From: Edaphochlamys debaryana
Lineage: Eukaryota > Chlorophyta > Chlorophyceae > Chlamydomonadales
Length of the DNA: 64,000 nucleotides
Assembly (NCBI GenBank): GCA_016858145.1
Contig: JAEHOE010000183.1
Span: 62,001 to 126,000 of the forward strand
Direction of reading: 5' to 3'
The position numbers and the translations under genes were made by a program. Of the stretch, positions 1-12,370 are shown piece after piece. Within the stretch, counting starts at the first letter, position 1. Each line of letters begins with the position of its first letter. Under the pieces are notes generated by a model, which worked only from the letters and a program-made list of their open reading frames with translations, made no database searches and had not been told where the DNA came from.

Positions 1-953
1 CAGCCACACGGCGGCCGCTCCGGACGCTTCAGCGGCAGAGACGACAGCGGCTGAAGACGCCGAGCCGCCGCGCCCTGCCGGCACGCCGCCGCTGGCCGCT
101 GCCACGCAGCCGCCGCCGCCGTCGGAGGGCGAGTGGGCGTCGCCGCGCCGCCCCGGCACGCTGCGGGCAGCCGTGGTGACCGAGCCGCCCTCGCTGGGCC
201 CACTGCCCCAGCTGTCGGCCCAGGCCCCGTCCAGCCCCTTCGCGGCCGCCTCCAGGGCGGGGGCGGGGGCGGGTGCCAGGGCCGGCGCGGTGCCGAGGCG
301 CATGACGGCCGCTGCCGCGCTGCAGAGGTGAGCAGGGGTTTGCGGGCAGGCGTGGAACGCTGCGGTCCGTCCCGGCACTCCAGGCACTCAGTTCCGGAGT
401 TGTCGCATGCGGTGCCGGAGTCTCTGACGCTTGCTCTGTGCTTAGGCATGTCTTTCTAAAGCACTGCGTGTTGATGGAGCTTAGCACCCAGCCTCGACGC
501 TATCCTCCGGCCCCTGGCCCTCCGCCCCTTCAAAACCCCCCCAGGCCCTCCGACACCGAGCGGCTGCAGCAGCAGCTGCTGATGGAGCTGAGCGCCTTCC
601 AGCCGCTCAACCACGCAATCATGCTGGGAGGAGGCGGAGGAGGAGGCGGTGGCAGCAAGGCAAAGGGCAGCGTCGGCCCCAGTCGGGGCCCGGGTGGGTC
701 GCTGCCCCTTGGCACGCCGCTGCCGCTGCCGCTGACCACCATCCGGGAGTCGCCGCTGGGCTCCGCCGCCGCCACCCCCAACACCACGCAGCCGGGCCAC
801 CTGGGGCAGCCGCAGGGGGGGCTGCAGGGGGTGTTGCAGGACGCGGGGTGGCACGGGGAGTGGGGCCCTTGCGCGCTGGTGGCGCAGGGCTATGGCGGCG
901 GGGGGTGGCCGGCGGAGGCGGGCATGCGCATGCGCCGCACGCTCACCACGTAG
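1..953 (+). CDS. 3' part of an unrecognised low-complexity protein (two exons visible)
   Basis: The window opens inside an exon that reads openly from base 2 to 327 in an Ala/Pro-rich frame. It ends at a GTGAGC donor, and the next exon runs from 545 (after CCCCCAG) to TAG at 951-953. The phases match (two bases plus one), giving Arg at the junction. The visible 244 residues contain a short helical-looking stretch with LQQQLLMELSAFQPLNHAI, a Gly9 run and a Gly/Pro-rich tail ending RMRRTLTT. No domain is recognised, so no function is proposed. The start lies outside the window. The amphipathic LLMELSAFQPL segment may be a docking or coiled-coil motif, which is only a guess. Confidence 0.6.
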
Positions 954-1968
954 GCCCCTGGCGATGGCGCAATACAACATGACTGTTGAACCATGCGGGT
1001 ACGAATTCGGGCGGTCCTGTCATTTTGGTCAAAAAGTGCTTGCCATGCACAAGCACTGGTGGGGAGGTGTGCAGGGCCGGTAACCGTCTCTGAGGCAAAG
1101 GGGTATCGTATTAGACGACATTTTAGCCAGATTGTGGCCAGGCCTTTTGGTTTTAGAGTTCAGGTATTACCGATCTGTTGCCGTTGGCTGCGGAGGAAAG
1201 CTGGACACATGCCGGTACCACAGCGCGACGTTGGGAGGGCGCAAGGCCATGTCCAGACCCATGCCAGTAGCGTGTGCCACGTTGGATGGGCAGTGAGCGT
1301 GCAGCGCGACGTGGGCTCAGTAGAGGAAGGTTGAGCGTCGGATGTGCAGGCAATCGACGCTGGCAGTTGGGCACCTAGCGCAACCAAGTTGTAGTTCCTT
1401 CCGGGAATCGAGTGTGTGCGGGTGGCTGGGGGCGCGAGCATCCGGGTGCCGTAGACCGGGCACGGCATGCGCACCTTCACACCTTGACGCCTCTTCACAC
1501 ATAACTCCTGTAAAGTGTTGAAGTAGGTTACTGCTCGAATGTGCAGACCACCTGGTTGACCTCAGCACTTGCCATGCCAACCCGACACGCGCAACGCGCA
1601 GCGACGCTTAGAGTTTGATGATGTGTTGCGTGACACCTACACATCAATCCTGTGCCCATCGCCGCGGATAACGGAAAGAGGAGTGCTGTCGACATCAGCG
1701 ACAGCGAGGGACGGCATGCACACCTGCCTACAAGGTCCGTGACTTGACTGGTGAGCCGGGGATGGCGATGGAGTGTGCTCGCTGCGCCGGACGCCAGTTG
1801 CGCGCTGCCCCAGTCGACCCCGCCAACCTCCCAGGCACAACCCCACGAACCCGCACGTGCCTTCAACCCCCAGTCGCCCCCCCGCTAGTGCAATGCACGT
1901 GCACGTCCCGCGCTCCCTCCCAACAAGACTCATCCGTACCACGCCGACAGGTACGACTGCAGCACATA
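954..1968. other. Intergenic region with a small 3' hairpin
   Basis: No supported gene lies here. At 1036-1056 GTGCTTG and CAAGCAC form a 7-bp stem around a 7-base loop, 83 bases after the stop of the preceding gene. It is probably in that gene's 3' UTR. Longer open frames around 1150-1940 have no recognisable domain and are read as chance frames in GC-rich DNA. An open frame runs into the next gene from 1744, but paralogue comparison places that gene's start at 1969. Confidence 0.5.
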
Positions 1969-4075
1969 ATGGCTTCCCAACAGAGCGCCCCGGCCAGCTG
2001 TGCTCTCCTCGATGTCTTGCGCATCCTCCCCACCGAGGCGCGCACCACGATCTTCAACGCCCTAAAGGACGATCACTGGCTTAACTGGGGCTACAGGATC
2101 CGTATCTCCTGCCGCGCGCTACGGGACTTTATAGACGACACCACCAGGCGCGTGAGTTTGCACATCCTCTACAAGCCCGATCCCGAGATGCTGGCGGCAT
2201 TCCATCAGGGCCGCTGGCTGGAGCGGAGGCCCAACTGCAGCAGCGTCAGCATCACGGTGGAACAGCGTGTCGTGGATGCAGTAGGCTTGCCCTTCGCCAC
2301 CGCGCCGGTGGAGTTATGTCGGCGGATCACAGCCCTGGCGCTGCACAGCGCTGAGCCCTCGGTCCCAATTCCGGGTCCGGCCCTTGTCGACGTCTTGGCA
2401 CGCCTACCAGCGCTAAGCTCCCTGGAGCTCTTCGCCTCACCGCCAGCGCCCGACAGCACCAGTCCCACTCGCGGTCCCACTCCCCCGCCCGACCCAGATC
2501 GCCACATGATCTCTTACGCTCTGTCGCTCCTGCCCAGCCTCGCCAGCCTCACCCTCAACAACACCGGCTACGTTCCCCTCATTCCGGACTGCGTCGCGGG
2601 CCGCCTGACGCATTTCTGCGTCAGCGCGGAAGGCGCGCCCGAGAGCCGGCCAAGGACGGAGCTGCTCGCGCCCGCGCTGTCAAGGATGACGGCGCTGAAG
2701 GGTCTGGAGCTGGCCGTCCCTGGGGCGGCAGGCTTCCGACCTCCTGAGGCCCTTCAGCTCCTAGACGCAGCGCCGCTAGCCTCGCTTCAGACGCTCAAGC
2801 TAGGCCCGGTGGGCCGGGTCGAGATCTTCTGCAGCTTCGCCAACGGCCTCCTCGACACGGTCGAGCTGTACAACGAAACCTCTTACGAAGTGCCGTACCG
2901 CGACATCTCTGCCGTGCTGGGAACGGCGGTGCTGCCCAGCCGCGCCATGGGCCCCCGGCTTCGGCTGCTACGGCTGTGCGAGGTCGAGGCGGACTACGTG
3001 CCGCCCACTTCCGACCCCGCCACGGAGCTCTACGCGCGCTGTGACGAGGTTCAGGTGGTGGCAATGCTGGCCCGCGCCCAGACGCACGTGCTCTCCCTGT
3101 TACGGCTGCTGGGCCTGCCAGAGAAGCTGGTGTGCCAGGTGGCCATGGACGGAGACTACGGCATCGTCAATCTGATGAAGGAGCTCGGTGTCGGAAGCGC
3201 TAGCGAAGCGGAGATGGGCGACGGGGGTCCCGGCTGCAGCAGCGCTGGCAGCGGGGGCGGGGGTGCAGGCGGAGGCCGGAGCGGGCCGTCGAAGCCCCCG
3301 CTCGTGGTGCTGACGCCGGAGCAGGTGGCTGGTCGAGCGGTTGGGCGCATGGTTGGCAGATCCAGCGAGGAAAGCGACACGGACTTCGTGGTCTTGCGGG
3401 GCCCGCTGCTGCGGGGCTTGGTCGACATCCCCCGCGCGCTCCACTGCTGGCTCGAGCGGGTGGCGGCCGAGGCGGGAGCCGTCATGCGCGGGGCGCACAT
3501 CATTTCGTCGTACCGTCCGCTGCCCTCCGCGAGCGCCGTGGTGGTTGGCTGCACCTGTTCTGCGGCGGCCAAGGCCGTGGCGGCGGCGGCCCGGCGGATG
3601 GGCCACCGGCACGCCGCCTGTGGGGGCGGCGGCGGCAGCGGGCAGGCGATGGTGGAGGCGGTGCACAGCGAGCTGACGTGGCGTGACGCCATCTTACAGG
3701 TGGGGCAATTGGCGGGGGCGGGAGCAGGCGTACCACGTGCCCTCGGCTGAGCCTCCGGTCGTACGGCAATAAACCTGGACCCCGACCTCAGCTAACCTCC
3801 TTCGCGCCGCGTCAATAATCATGCTTCCACCCTCTGCCCAACCGCCGTTTCAGGTCCTGCAAGCCCTGTGGGACGGCGAGGAGGAGAGCGAGGGCGCTGG
3901 CGCGGCCGGCAGCGCTGGGGCCGAGGCGGGAGCGGCAGGCGGAGGCGGAAGCGGAGGCGACGACAGCGGCGGCGATGCTATCGAGCTGCAGCGTGTTCGG
4001 CGCCTGCTGGAGACGTGGCAGGGGCTGTTGCTCGTACCCCAGCAGAAGAGCCTCGGGCAGCTTCCGGGGTCCTGA
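1969..4075 (+). CDS. F-box-like/leucine-rich protein, array copy 1
   Basis: Two exons, 1969-3699 and 3854-4075, with a 154-bp phase-0 intron (GTGGGG...TTTCAG) give 650 residues. The start was chosen because all copies begin with MA..., followed by a conserved helical segment (LLDVLRILPTEARTTIF, then CRALRDFID) at residues 12-55 that resembles an F-box in shape. A leucine-rich part follows (LLPSLASLTL, then YVPLIPDCVAGRL, about residues 185-215), then AVLPSRAMGPRLRLLRL near 320, a Gly-rich linker near 420-445 and a conserved C-terminal region. The second exon opens VLQALWDGEEE and ends with RRLLETW. F-box proteins recruit substrates to SCF ubiquitin ligases, but here that role is only inferred from the fold-like pattern. 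Copy 1 is the most diverged, with a longer Gly/Ser insert in exon 2. Confidence 0.75.
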
Positions 4076-4190
4076 GGAGGGGCCTGGGAGGAGCCTGGGA
4101 ACAGGCCTGAGGACGGGCCTGGGGAGGGGCCCTGGGGGGGGCCTGGGGGGGGGCCTGGGGAGGTGCCTCTCGGAGGGGCCTGGGGGAATT
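4076..4190 (+). repeat. GGGGCCTGGG-type minisatellite
   Basis: Directly after the stop codon of copy 1 about ten imperfect units of GGGCCTGGGGA or GAGCCTGGGA follow each other. The tract is G-rich on the mRNA strand and could form G-quadruplexes in the 3' UTR. The other array members lack it. Confidence 0.75.
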
Positions 4191-5351
4191 CTACAACGCC
4201 GCTAGGCTTGCGTCAAGTGGGTCGAGACCACTGCCAGGCGTGATCTTTTGAACGGTGTGAGGCGTCAGGCGGAGGGGTGTGGTTAAGTGCATCGAGTGGC
4301 CGACGTAGCATGTGTGCGAGGGGACACCTAGGTAGCGCTCTCAGCTGAGACGTCCACAGCACGGGGCCCTGGCGGTGGCCAGCACTCTCCTGGCTTCGAC
4401 GGTGTCGGCAGGGGCTTATGACACTTTTGACGAAACCAAGTTGGCGGTGAGCCTCACTGTTCAGGCAGGGGGAGTGTTGCAGGACTTGCAGCCCGCGGGT
4501 TCGCTATGAACGCTTGGGGCTGGAGGCACGGCCGCGCACGGGCTGTATCTGGCTGTGTGGGCGGGGTCTTAGTGAAGAGCAGGTTGATAAGTTGAGGGCT
4601 GCAAATAGCGGCTAGAAGGCAGAAAGTATTGCGGCTTTTCAGGGCGGCCGGGCAGGTGGTTGTGTGCAAAGTGGGGCAATGTCGTGGATGGACGTGGATG
4701 GCGTGTTGCCTCGCCCATGCGGCGCTTTATATCTGCACCTGGAAATGGCGAATGGTTGAAGTGAAAACTCTATTCACCAGGACCAGGCGGCTGGGTGTGT
4801 GTGGTGACGGGCAACGCCTGGCAACGGGCCAGCGGGCTGAGGCGGGGCCGGGGCGGGGCGGGCGTGGGCGCGAGGTGGGTTGCGTGGGGCGAGATCGCAG
4901 GACAGCTTCCTCAGGTACAGCTCCGGTTCCTTATAAGGCGCAACACACAATACACATAGCGCTCTCAACCTCCACGCAAAGGGGCTCGCGCGCAAAGCTG
5001 TCGCGCCCCTGCAGACAAAACCTTTGCTCTCTTTCTATAGCCAATTCCAGATCACGACCCTTTGCTGTTTTTGCATAGCAGCTGTCATACTTGAAAGTAC
5101 CTCGCTGCGCAACTAGAGGATTACCGCCGCGGATTACCGCTGCAGCTGAGCAACGGCGTTGCGTGCCCGGGCCCACAAAGGCCTTGGTTTGACTGTTCAG
5201 GCAACTGCTCAGCTCAGGCGATTGAAGCGGTAAGCGCGTGTGTGTGATCACGGGGGGTCGTCCTTGCTCCCGCCATCCTCACCCGCTTGACACACCCGTC
5301 CCTTCCTATGAGTCAACTTCTCCCCTCCACCCCCTTGCCTGCAGGCCCACA
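4191..5351. other. Intergenic region between array copies 1 and 2
   Basis: No gene is supported. The 200 bp before the copy-2 ATG should hold its promoter and 5' UTR. The sequence around 5030-5110 is less GC-rich than its surroundings. No TATA box or clear TGTAA signal was identified. Confidence 0.4.
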
Positions 5352-7449
5352 ATGGCTACCAAGCACAGTGTCTCAGCCAGCTACACCCTCAACGACCTGT
5401 TGCGCATCCTGCCCAGCGAGGCACGTACCACCCTGTTCAACGCCCTCAAGGGTGACTCCGGCAGCGCCTTGGAAGCAGCCCGGAGCGCCTGCCGCGCGTT
5501 GAGGGACTGCATAGACCAACGCACCAGTGGAGTGCGCGTGGGCTTCGCCCCAAGTTTCGGCGCTGACAAGGTAGCGGCATACGACCTGGGCCGCTGGCTG
5601 TCGCCCAGGCCCAACTGCACCAGAGTCCAATTCGTGGTAGACCAGAGTATGCTCGGGGCGCTGGCGGTTCCCTTCGCCGCGGCCCCGATGGAGGCATGTC
5701 GGCGGATCAAACAGCTGGAAATCTGCTGCGCCGGGCGCGACGTCCCTCTCTTGGGCGTCGTCCTCCTCAGCGTAACAGCCCGCCTGCCCTGCCTCACCTC
5801 CCTTGACCTCGGTGCCCCAGCCCCAGCCCCCGACGACGTTCTCGAGCGACAGCTGGCTTCCCACGCGCTGTCGCTCCTGCCCAGCCTCACCAGCCTCAGC
5901 CTGGACGACTGCGACTACGTGCCCCTGATCCCGGACTGCGTGGCGGGCCGCCTGACGCAACTCTGCGTAAACGCAGCCGATGGCCCAGATACTCGACCGT
6001 CGGCAGAGCTGCTGGCTTCAGCTCTCGCCAAGATGACTGCAGCCGTGGAGGTAACGCTAGAGGTCTCCTTGGCATGCCCGTTCCGGCCCAGGGATGTGCG
6101 GCGGCTGCTGGCTGCGGTGCCTCAGCAGGGCCAGCTGCAACAGCTACTGCTCTACCCCGTGGGTGGAAGCACGATCGAGCTCGGCTGCAGCTTTGCCAAC
6201 GGCCGCCTCGACACCGTGGAATGGAGCAATGGTGACTCGTACGAAGCGCCGTACAGCGAGATCTCAAAGTTCCTCAGTACGGCAGTGCTGCCCAGCCGCG
6301 CCATGGGGCCCCGGCTGCGGCTGCTGACACTCAGAAACCTCGAGGCGGACGAGGAGCCGCCCGTCCCCGACCCCGCCTTGGCCCTCTACGCGCGCTGCGA
6401 CGAGGTTCGAATGCTTGAGCTCAAGGGCTGCGAGCACCTGAGCGCCATGCTATCTCTCATCGAGCGGTTTGGCGTTCCCACGGACTTGGCGTGGGACGCC
6501 GGCCTAGACGGCTGCCTGGACGTCATTACCCTGCGGCGGAACGATGAGGAGAGCCGGGGCGCTGCGGGGGCAGCGGGTGGCGGGGCTGGCAGTGGCAATG
6601 CCTGCAACGCCAGCGGAAGCGCAGGCGGGGGCCGCAGCAAGCGCGCAAAGCCTCCGCTGGTGGCGCTGCCGGCGTTGGAGGTGGCCCGCCGAGCGGTGGA
6701 GCGCATGGCCCGTGCACCCGCTGAGGGCGACGGGCGTGAGGGCGTTCTCCTCCGCGGTCCGTTCGTGCGGGGCCTCATGGCCGCCCCGCCGGCCCTGAAA
6801 GGCTGGCTCCAGCAGGTCAGCGCCGATGCAGAGGAGGGCAGCATTAGGCGGTACCGCGTGCTGCCCTCGGCCGGGGCCTTGGTGATGGATTGCTACGGGG
6901 GCGTAAGGGCTAGGGCCGTGGCGGCGGCGGCACGGCGGCTGGGCGAAGCTGCGGGCGGCGGCGGCGGTGGGCAGGCGACGGTGGAGGCGGTGCACAGCGA
7001 GCTGACGTGGCACGACTATGTCGTACAGGTGAGCCTGAGAAGCAGTTTTACGGTGGGGGCCGCAGCGCGGCTGGGCAGCAGCACATTTCTATCTGGCTAG
7101 GCCAGAATGCCGGTTTCGCCTCCACGCATGCAGTTGTTATGCCTCGCCGTAGCGACGGGCATGCGGCAGCGCATCATCTAGCACTAGCCTTCACTGCAAT
7201 TATGTGCAATGGCTGTCTTTCGGCCGTACGAGCTCCACAAGCCTTGCCCCTCCCGCACCGCCGCAGGTCCTTCAAGCTCTGTGGGACGGCGAGGAGGAGG
7301 GCGGCGCTGAGGCTCCGGCTGGCGCGCCCGAGGCGGCGGTCAATGTACCCCAGAGCGAGCTGGAGCGCCTGCGGTGCCTGCTGGAGACGTGGGAGGGGCT
7401 GCGGGCCTTGCCCGCTGCAGTAAGGCTCGAGCCGCTCCCCGCTCCGTGA
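5352..7449 (+). CDS. F-box-like/leucine-rich protein, array copy 2
   Basis: Exons 5352-7028 and 7267-7449, joined in phase 0 across a 238-bp GTGAGC...CCGCAG intron, encode 619 residues. The start is the ATG of MATKHSVSAS, aligned with the other copies; an in-frame upstream ATG at 5238 has no conservation. Order along the protein: F-box-like LLRILPSEARTTLF and CRALRDCID, conserved RPNC, leucine-rich LTSLDLG, LLPSLTSLSLDDC and PLIPDCVAGRLTQL, then VLPSRAMGPRLRLLTL, a Gly/Ser linker, and a C-terminal region with LLRGPFVRGLM and GWLQQVSADA. The last exon carries VLQALWDGEEE and LERLRCLLETWEGL. Copy 2 is closest to copies 3 and 4. Function is unknown; a substrate-receptor role is inferred only from architecture. 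Confidence 0.8.
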
Positions 7450-8629
7450 CCCGTATGACCCGGTGTAGTATTGGTGAGGCGGAGCAGGGAGAGGAGTTCG
7501 TCCGGGCAGGGGGTCGCGAATCCGCCGACCCAGCATGGAAAGAAGCGCTCGGGGAATGCACGTGTGCTGGCGTCCAGTCTGACCTGTGGGACAGGAAGGA
7601 GGAGGGCGAGGGCGCCAGCCCTGGGTCTGAGACGGGAGCTGAGACCGCGCAGACCTCACGCAGACACTGCGCAATGTGACGCTTTGGGAGCGCCGGCTGT
7701 CCGCCCAGTGCACGGGATGTGTGGATGGGTTCAAGTGAAGGGACGCCCCCTAACCTGCAGGGGCATTGAGAACTGCCAGCGGCTAGCGCAGGATCTGCCG
7801 CATGTTTTGAGGAGCAAATTGATATGTGGCTTATTACGTTGCCTGGCATGTCAGGAAGTGCTTGCGAAAGTCGGTGAAGGCACATGAGGACGGCGAGGAT
7901 ATCCTCTGCTGGCAGGGGGCGAGGGGGTTGGAGGGCATAGCCTCCATGCAGTGCACTAGCAACAGGGCTATCTGGCAGGGGTTATTATAGACAACGGGGC
8001 GTAGTGCCGCGGTGTTGGCGTCGCATGATGTTGGCCGACGCAGAATGCCTGTGCCTGTGAACGGGGAGAATCTGGCAGGGGGCGAGGGGGTTCTGTGCTC
8101 GCAGGGGGCGAGGGGTCACGCCGGGTACGGCACGAATGGTCTGCTTGGATGCTTCAGACGAAGAAGAGGTCGATCCTGCTCCGCACATCAGCCACCCCAC
8201 ATCAGCAACGCCCAGCTTGTGTGCAAGCCCGTAAACGTGATAAGCGTGTGCGAGCCCGCAATCGTGTGCAGCGGCCCGCATGACTCGCATAGCATCCCTT
8301 ACATCTTTAGCTGAAGCAAGGCCTTAGGCCATTAGGTTTCTCGCAAACTGCGGCACGTCGGCAACTTGGGGATCATCGCCAGCATCACTTCGGCCGACAA
8401 CGTCGCATACCCCTGGCCACAGCGACTGTGAACTTAAGTCAAAAAGTCGAGTGGGACGGCAAGGGTGCGTCGCCAGAGGCCTCGCTTTCACCGTCTCCCA
8501 CCGCACCACCCACGCACCACCCCACGGACCACCCCATGGACCCGGCCTCCACGCGTCCGCACCCTCTGTCCTCACAAGGCGTCGCCCCGCCCTCGGCCAC
8601 AGGAGCTACCGCGGCTTCAGCAAACCGAA
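7450..8629. other. Intergenic region between array copies 2 and 3
   Basis: No supported gene. It contains a 40-bp element at 7934-7973 that recurs inverted near 21.27 kb (listed separately). A motif CTGGCAGGGGGCGAGGGGG at about 7909 recurs at about 8071. Confidence 0.5.
7934..7973 (+). repeat. Dispersed 40-bp repeat, copy 1
   Basis: The sequence from GGCATAGCCTCC through AGTGCACTAGCAACAGGG to CTATCT reappears almost unchanged in inverted orientation at 21267-21306, about 13 kb away. No coding potential. Possibly a remnant of a mobile element end. Confidence 0.7.
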
Positions 8630-10644
8630 ATGGCGTCCCAGCCGAGCGCAACACCCACTTGCGGTCTGGAGGACATCTTGCGCATCCTCCCCGCCACAGC
8701 GCGCGCCAGGCTGTTCAGCCAGCTGTCGAGCGACCGCAGCCTCAAGCCCGCCCGCCGCTCCTGCCGCGCGCTACGGGACTTCGTGGATGAGCACACCAGG
8801 CGGGTCACAATGCCCCTGCGCGCCAGGTCTCTGCAGCATGCTAAGCTCATGGCGGCATGCTCCCAGGGCCGCTGGCTGGAGCGGCGGCCCAAGTGCACGA
8901 GCGTGCACCTCAGCGCGGAGGAGGAAAGCGTCAGCGCGCTCGCCGTTCCGTTTGCCACGGCACCGGCGGAGGCTTGCCGGCGTATCACCCGGCTGAAGAT
9001 CCAGTGCGACGACCTGCCGCCTCTCCTGGGGGTCGTCCTCCTCAGCGTCACCGCCCGCCTGCCCTGCCTCACCTCCCTGGACCTCGGCGCTTCGGCCCCG
9101 GACCCCGACGACGCTCTGGAGAGGCAGCTGGCTTCCCACGCGCTGTCGCTCCTGCCCAGCCTCACCAACCTCAGCCTGGGCGACTGCGACTTCGTGCCCC
9201 TCATCCCGGACTGCGTGGCGGGCCGCCTGACGCAACTGAAAGTTGCATCCCACATCGTAGATGAGCGGCCGTCGGGAAAGGCACTTGCAACGGCTCTCTC
9301 CAAGATGGCAGCCGCTAAGAAGGTGGTCCTCTGCGTCTCCTCGGAGTGTTCGTTCTGGGCGAGGGATGTGCGGCTGCTGCTGGACGCGGTGCCTAAGCAG
9401 AGCCCGCTGCAGAAGCTGAAGCTCTTTCCCATTGGCGAAGCCTCGGTCCAGCTCAGCTGCACTTTCGCCGGCGGTCACCTCGACACCATCGAATGGCACA
9501 ACGAGGAGGCGTACGACGCGCCGTACAGCGACATCTCTGCCGTACTGGGGACGGCGGTGCTGCCCAGCCGCGCCATGGGCCCCCGGCTGCGGCTGCTGGT
9601 GCTCAGGACCGTGGAGGTGGATGAAGAGCCATTCACCCCCGACCCCGCCGCGGAGCTCTATGCGCGTTGCGACAAGATTCGGGTGGTTGAGCTCAAGGGC
9701 GGCGACCACCTAAGCGCCACGCTGTCCCTCCTGCGGCTTGTGGGCACTCCGGAGGACCTGATGTGGACCGTTGCCATGGACAACTCCTTCGGCAACATCG
9801 CCCTGCGGGACACCGAGGAGGAGGCGGCCCAGAGCGACGATGACGTCAGCAGCGCATGCGGCGAGGGCGGGGGAGGGGCCGCGGGCGGCGGCGACGGCAG
9901 CAGCGGTGGCGGAGGCCCGGGCGGAGGCCGAGGCGGGGCCTGGAGCAGGCCTGATAAGCCCCCGCTCGCGGTGCTACCCCTGGAGGGCATCAGTAGCCGT
10001 GTGTTTGAGTGCATGGCTACGGCGACCGAGGGCTGCCGCGACGACTGCCTCCTCCTCCGCGGTCCGTACGTGCGGGGCCTCATCGCCGCGGACGCGGCCC
10101 GAACGGCCCTCGGGGACTGGCTCCAGCAGGTCAGCGCCGATGCAGCGGAGGGCAGCGTTAGGCGGTACCGCGTGCTGCCCTCGGCCGGGGCTTTGGTGGT
10201 GGATTGCCGCACTTCGGCGGCGGCGAAGGCCGTGGCGGAGGCGGCGCGGCGGCTGGGCGGCGCGGCGGGCGACGGCAGCGGCAGCGGCGGGGCGGTGGTG
10301 GAGGTGGTGCACAGCAAGCTGTCGTGGACTTGCGCGATCCAAGAGGTGAGGCCCAGGTCCGGCGGCGGGGCTGCAGTGCGGCTGCTGAGGGGCTGGGTGG
10401 AAGGGCGCACTTGCACATGTGCGTACCTGCTGGGAGTGGGCCAGTTTTGGCACGCACCCTTCCCACATGCACCCTGCAGGTCCTTCAGGCCCTGTGGGAC
10501 GGCGAGGGCGAGGGCAGCGCTGAGGCTCCGGCTGGCCGGGCCGAAGCGGCGGGCAGTGCTTTTCAGAGCGAGCTGGAGCGCCTGCGGTGCCTGCTGGAGA
10601 CGTGGGAGGGGCTGCGGGCCTTGCCCGCTGCTCTGACGCTGTGA
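8630..10644 (+). CDS. F-box-like/leucine-rich protein, array copy 3
   Basis: Exons 8630-10345 and 10480-10644 with a 134-bp phase-0 intron (GTGAGG...CTGCAG) encode 626 residues. The start MASQPSATPTCGLEDILRIL aligns with the other copies. It shows the same order of parts: F-box-like helices with ARRSCRALRDFVD, RPKC, LTSLDLGASA, LLPSLTNLSLGDC, LIPDCVAGRLTQL, VLPSRAMGPRLRLLVL, then a long Gly-rich linker (about residues 410-440). The C-terminal region has LLRGPYVRGLI and WLQQVSADAAEGSVRRYRVL. The second exon carries VLQALWDGEGE and LERLRCLLETWEGL. A TGTAA at 11216-11220 may mark its 3' end. Long runs match copy 2 closely, which suggests recent duplication or gene conversion. Confidence 0.8.
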
Positions 10645-12370
10645 CGCTGCGACTCTAGAGCCGCCCCTCGCTCCGTGCGGGGGGAGGTGGCCCGCTGACG
10701 CAGAGCAGGAGCTCGAGATTGTGGGCTTGGGTTCCCGGTGCGTAGTGAAAGAGGTCGGGACGGCCCGGAAATACCGGTACGTAGAGGCGTAGAGAGGGCG
10801 CGGGGGGCATAGCAAGGGCAGGGGCTCGAGCCCGCAGTTCAGGCTGCGCACGCCTGGTTTGTGTTCGCTCTGCGCCCAGGAGCAGCCGCGCGCCCATTGG
10901 CGCAGCCGCAAGCAAGCGTTGTGGACTGTCCCGGGTTGCCAGGGGTTTCTAGGTTTGACTGCCTGGCGTTCTGCTAAGTCGACGGGCCAGAGTGGGTGAC
11001 GCGGCCGGTGCAGAGGCGGACCGTTTGAGGGCTGAACCTGGGCTAGACCTTGCAATTCGCCCTTGCAGGCAGGGCGGCGGCGGCTCACCTGCTGCATGGG
11101 CGGGGCCGAAGTGACAAGCGGGATGGACACGGTTGCGCCCTGCTGCTGCAGGGGAAGGGCTTCAGGGAGGGAGAGAAACTCGGTCCCCACCGGTCCCCAA
11201 GGGGTGAAGTGCGGGTGTAAAGTGCGTTCCACGTCAGGGCAGGGCTCGCTAGCTCGCTAGGTGCGTAACACGGAGCGCCTCATCGTGGCTCCGTGGGGCT
11301 TACGCCTGTACAGAGGCCAGGAGGACAGGTGTGTATTTTGTTGGGCGCGTTGTCAGGATGAGCCCTTTGCGGGGGCCTGTTGCGCGGGACCTGTAGGAGT
11401 ATGGCAGTATTGTTAACCCCTCTACTTCGCAGAGATTGAGCTCGCCCATCAGGGTTGCTGCTGAATCCAGGCTTCCATGTGCTGCGTGGTTGCACAGCAT
11501 TGGTGGACCAGCCAAGGGCGGAGCTTGCGCGGCGCTGGTGTGCGTCTTAGGCGTCTTAGGTGGGTCTTCGGGCCGATCCGTAAGGCTCTGTCCCATCGAG
11601 GATGGGCGAGCCAACCAGCAGTCGGTGCAAGCGGCATTTATCGTGCACCCCCGACCCCTGTCCTGTCCACCCCGCGAAGATACGGAGGCCGCCCGAAGAC
11701 CTTACCTAGGGCTCAAGCCTCAAGCCAGAGCTGGCACGCCTGGCAGTGCCCTTTTGAACCTCCGTACGAGCCGTAATTTAAGGGCAGGGGCCGCGGACGA
11801 ATGAGGGGCTAGGGGCGAATGGGAAGGGCAGTGAGGTGTTGGGGCTTGGGGGGCATGGCCGTCGCTTGAACTACTCACTGCGGCAGGGCCCTCAGCAAGG
11901 TTGCCGAGTTCGGACTTCCAACGATGGCATGACGTCTGCTAGAAAGGTAGCTGCGGGGGGCGGGGGTTGCGGGGATAAGCGGATGGGGGGACACGCAAGT
12001 CGCGCTGCTCGCGCCGTCGCGCAGTCTCTCCGCAGAACTGCTGACCCGGCTCGCGCCTCCCTGCGATAGCACACAGCAATACATACACACAGCATGCTAA
12101 ACCTCGACACGTAGACATTCGTGCACAGAGCTGTCGCCGGCAGTCGCTGTGCATATTCAACTATCCGCGGCCTCAGGACGGCACACGCCATTCCTTGCCT
12201 GGTGACGACGCTTTGTGAAGCAGCTCTGACGCAAGTCGCGTGTCAGCTTGCTAAACACAGTCTACACAGTCAACTTGGCGACACTTGTGGCACAAGCAAA
12301 GGCGTCACAGGCCCCAGGCCTTGCGCTGACCGGTAAGGTCAAACATGAAGATGGAAGACGAGGGCGTAGA
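10645..12370. other. Intergenic region between copy 3 and the pseudogene
   Basis: No gene is supported in these 1.7 kb. Open frames on both strands lack recognisable domains. TGTAA at 11216-11220 is the only plausible poly(A) signal for copy 3; if used, its 3' UTR is about 570 bases, which is normal for this group. Confidence 0.45.
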
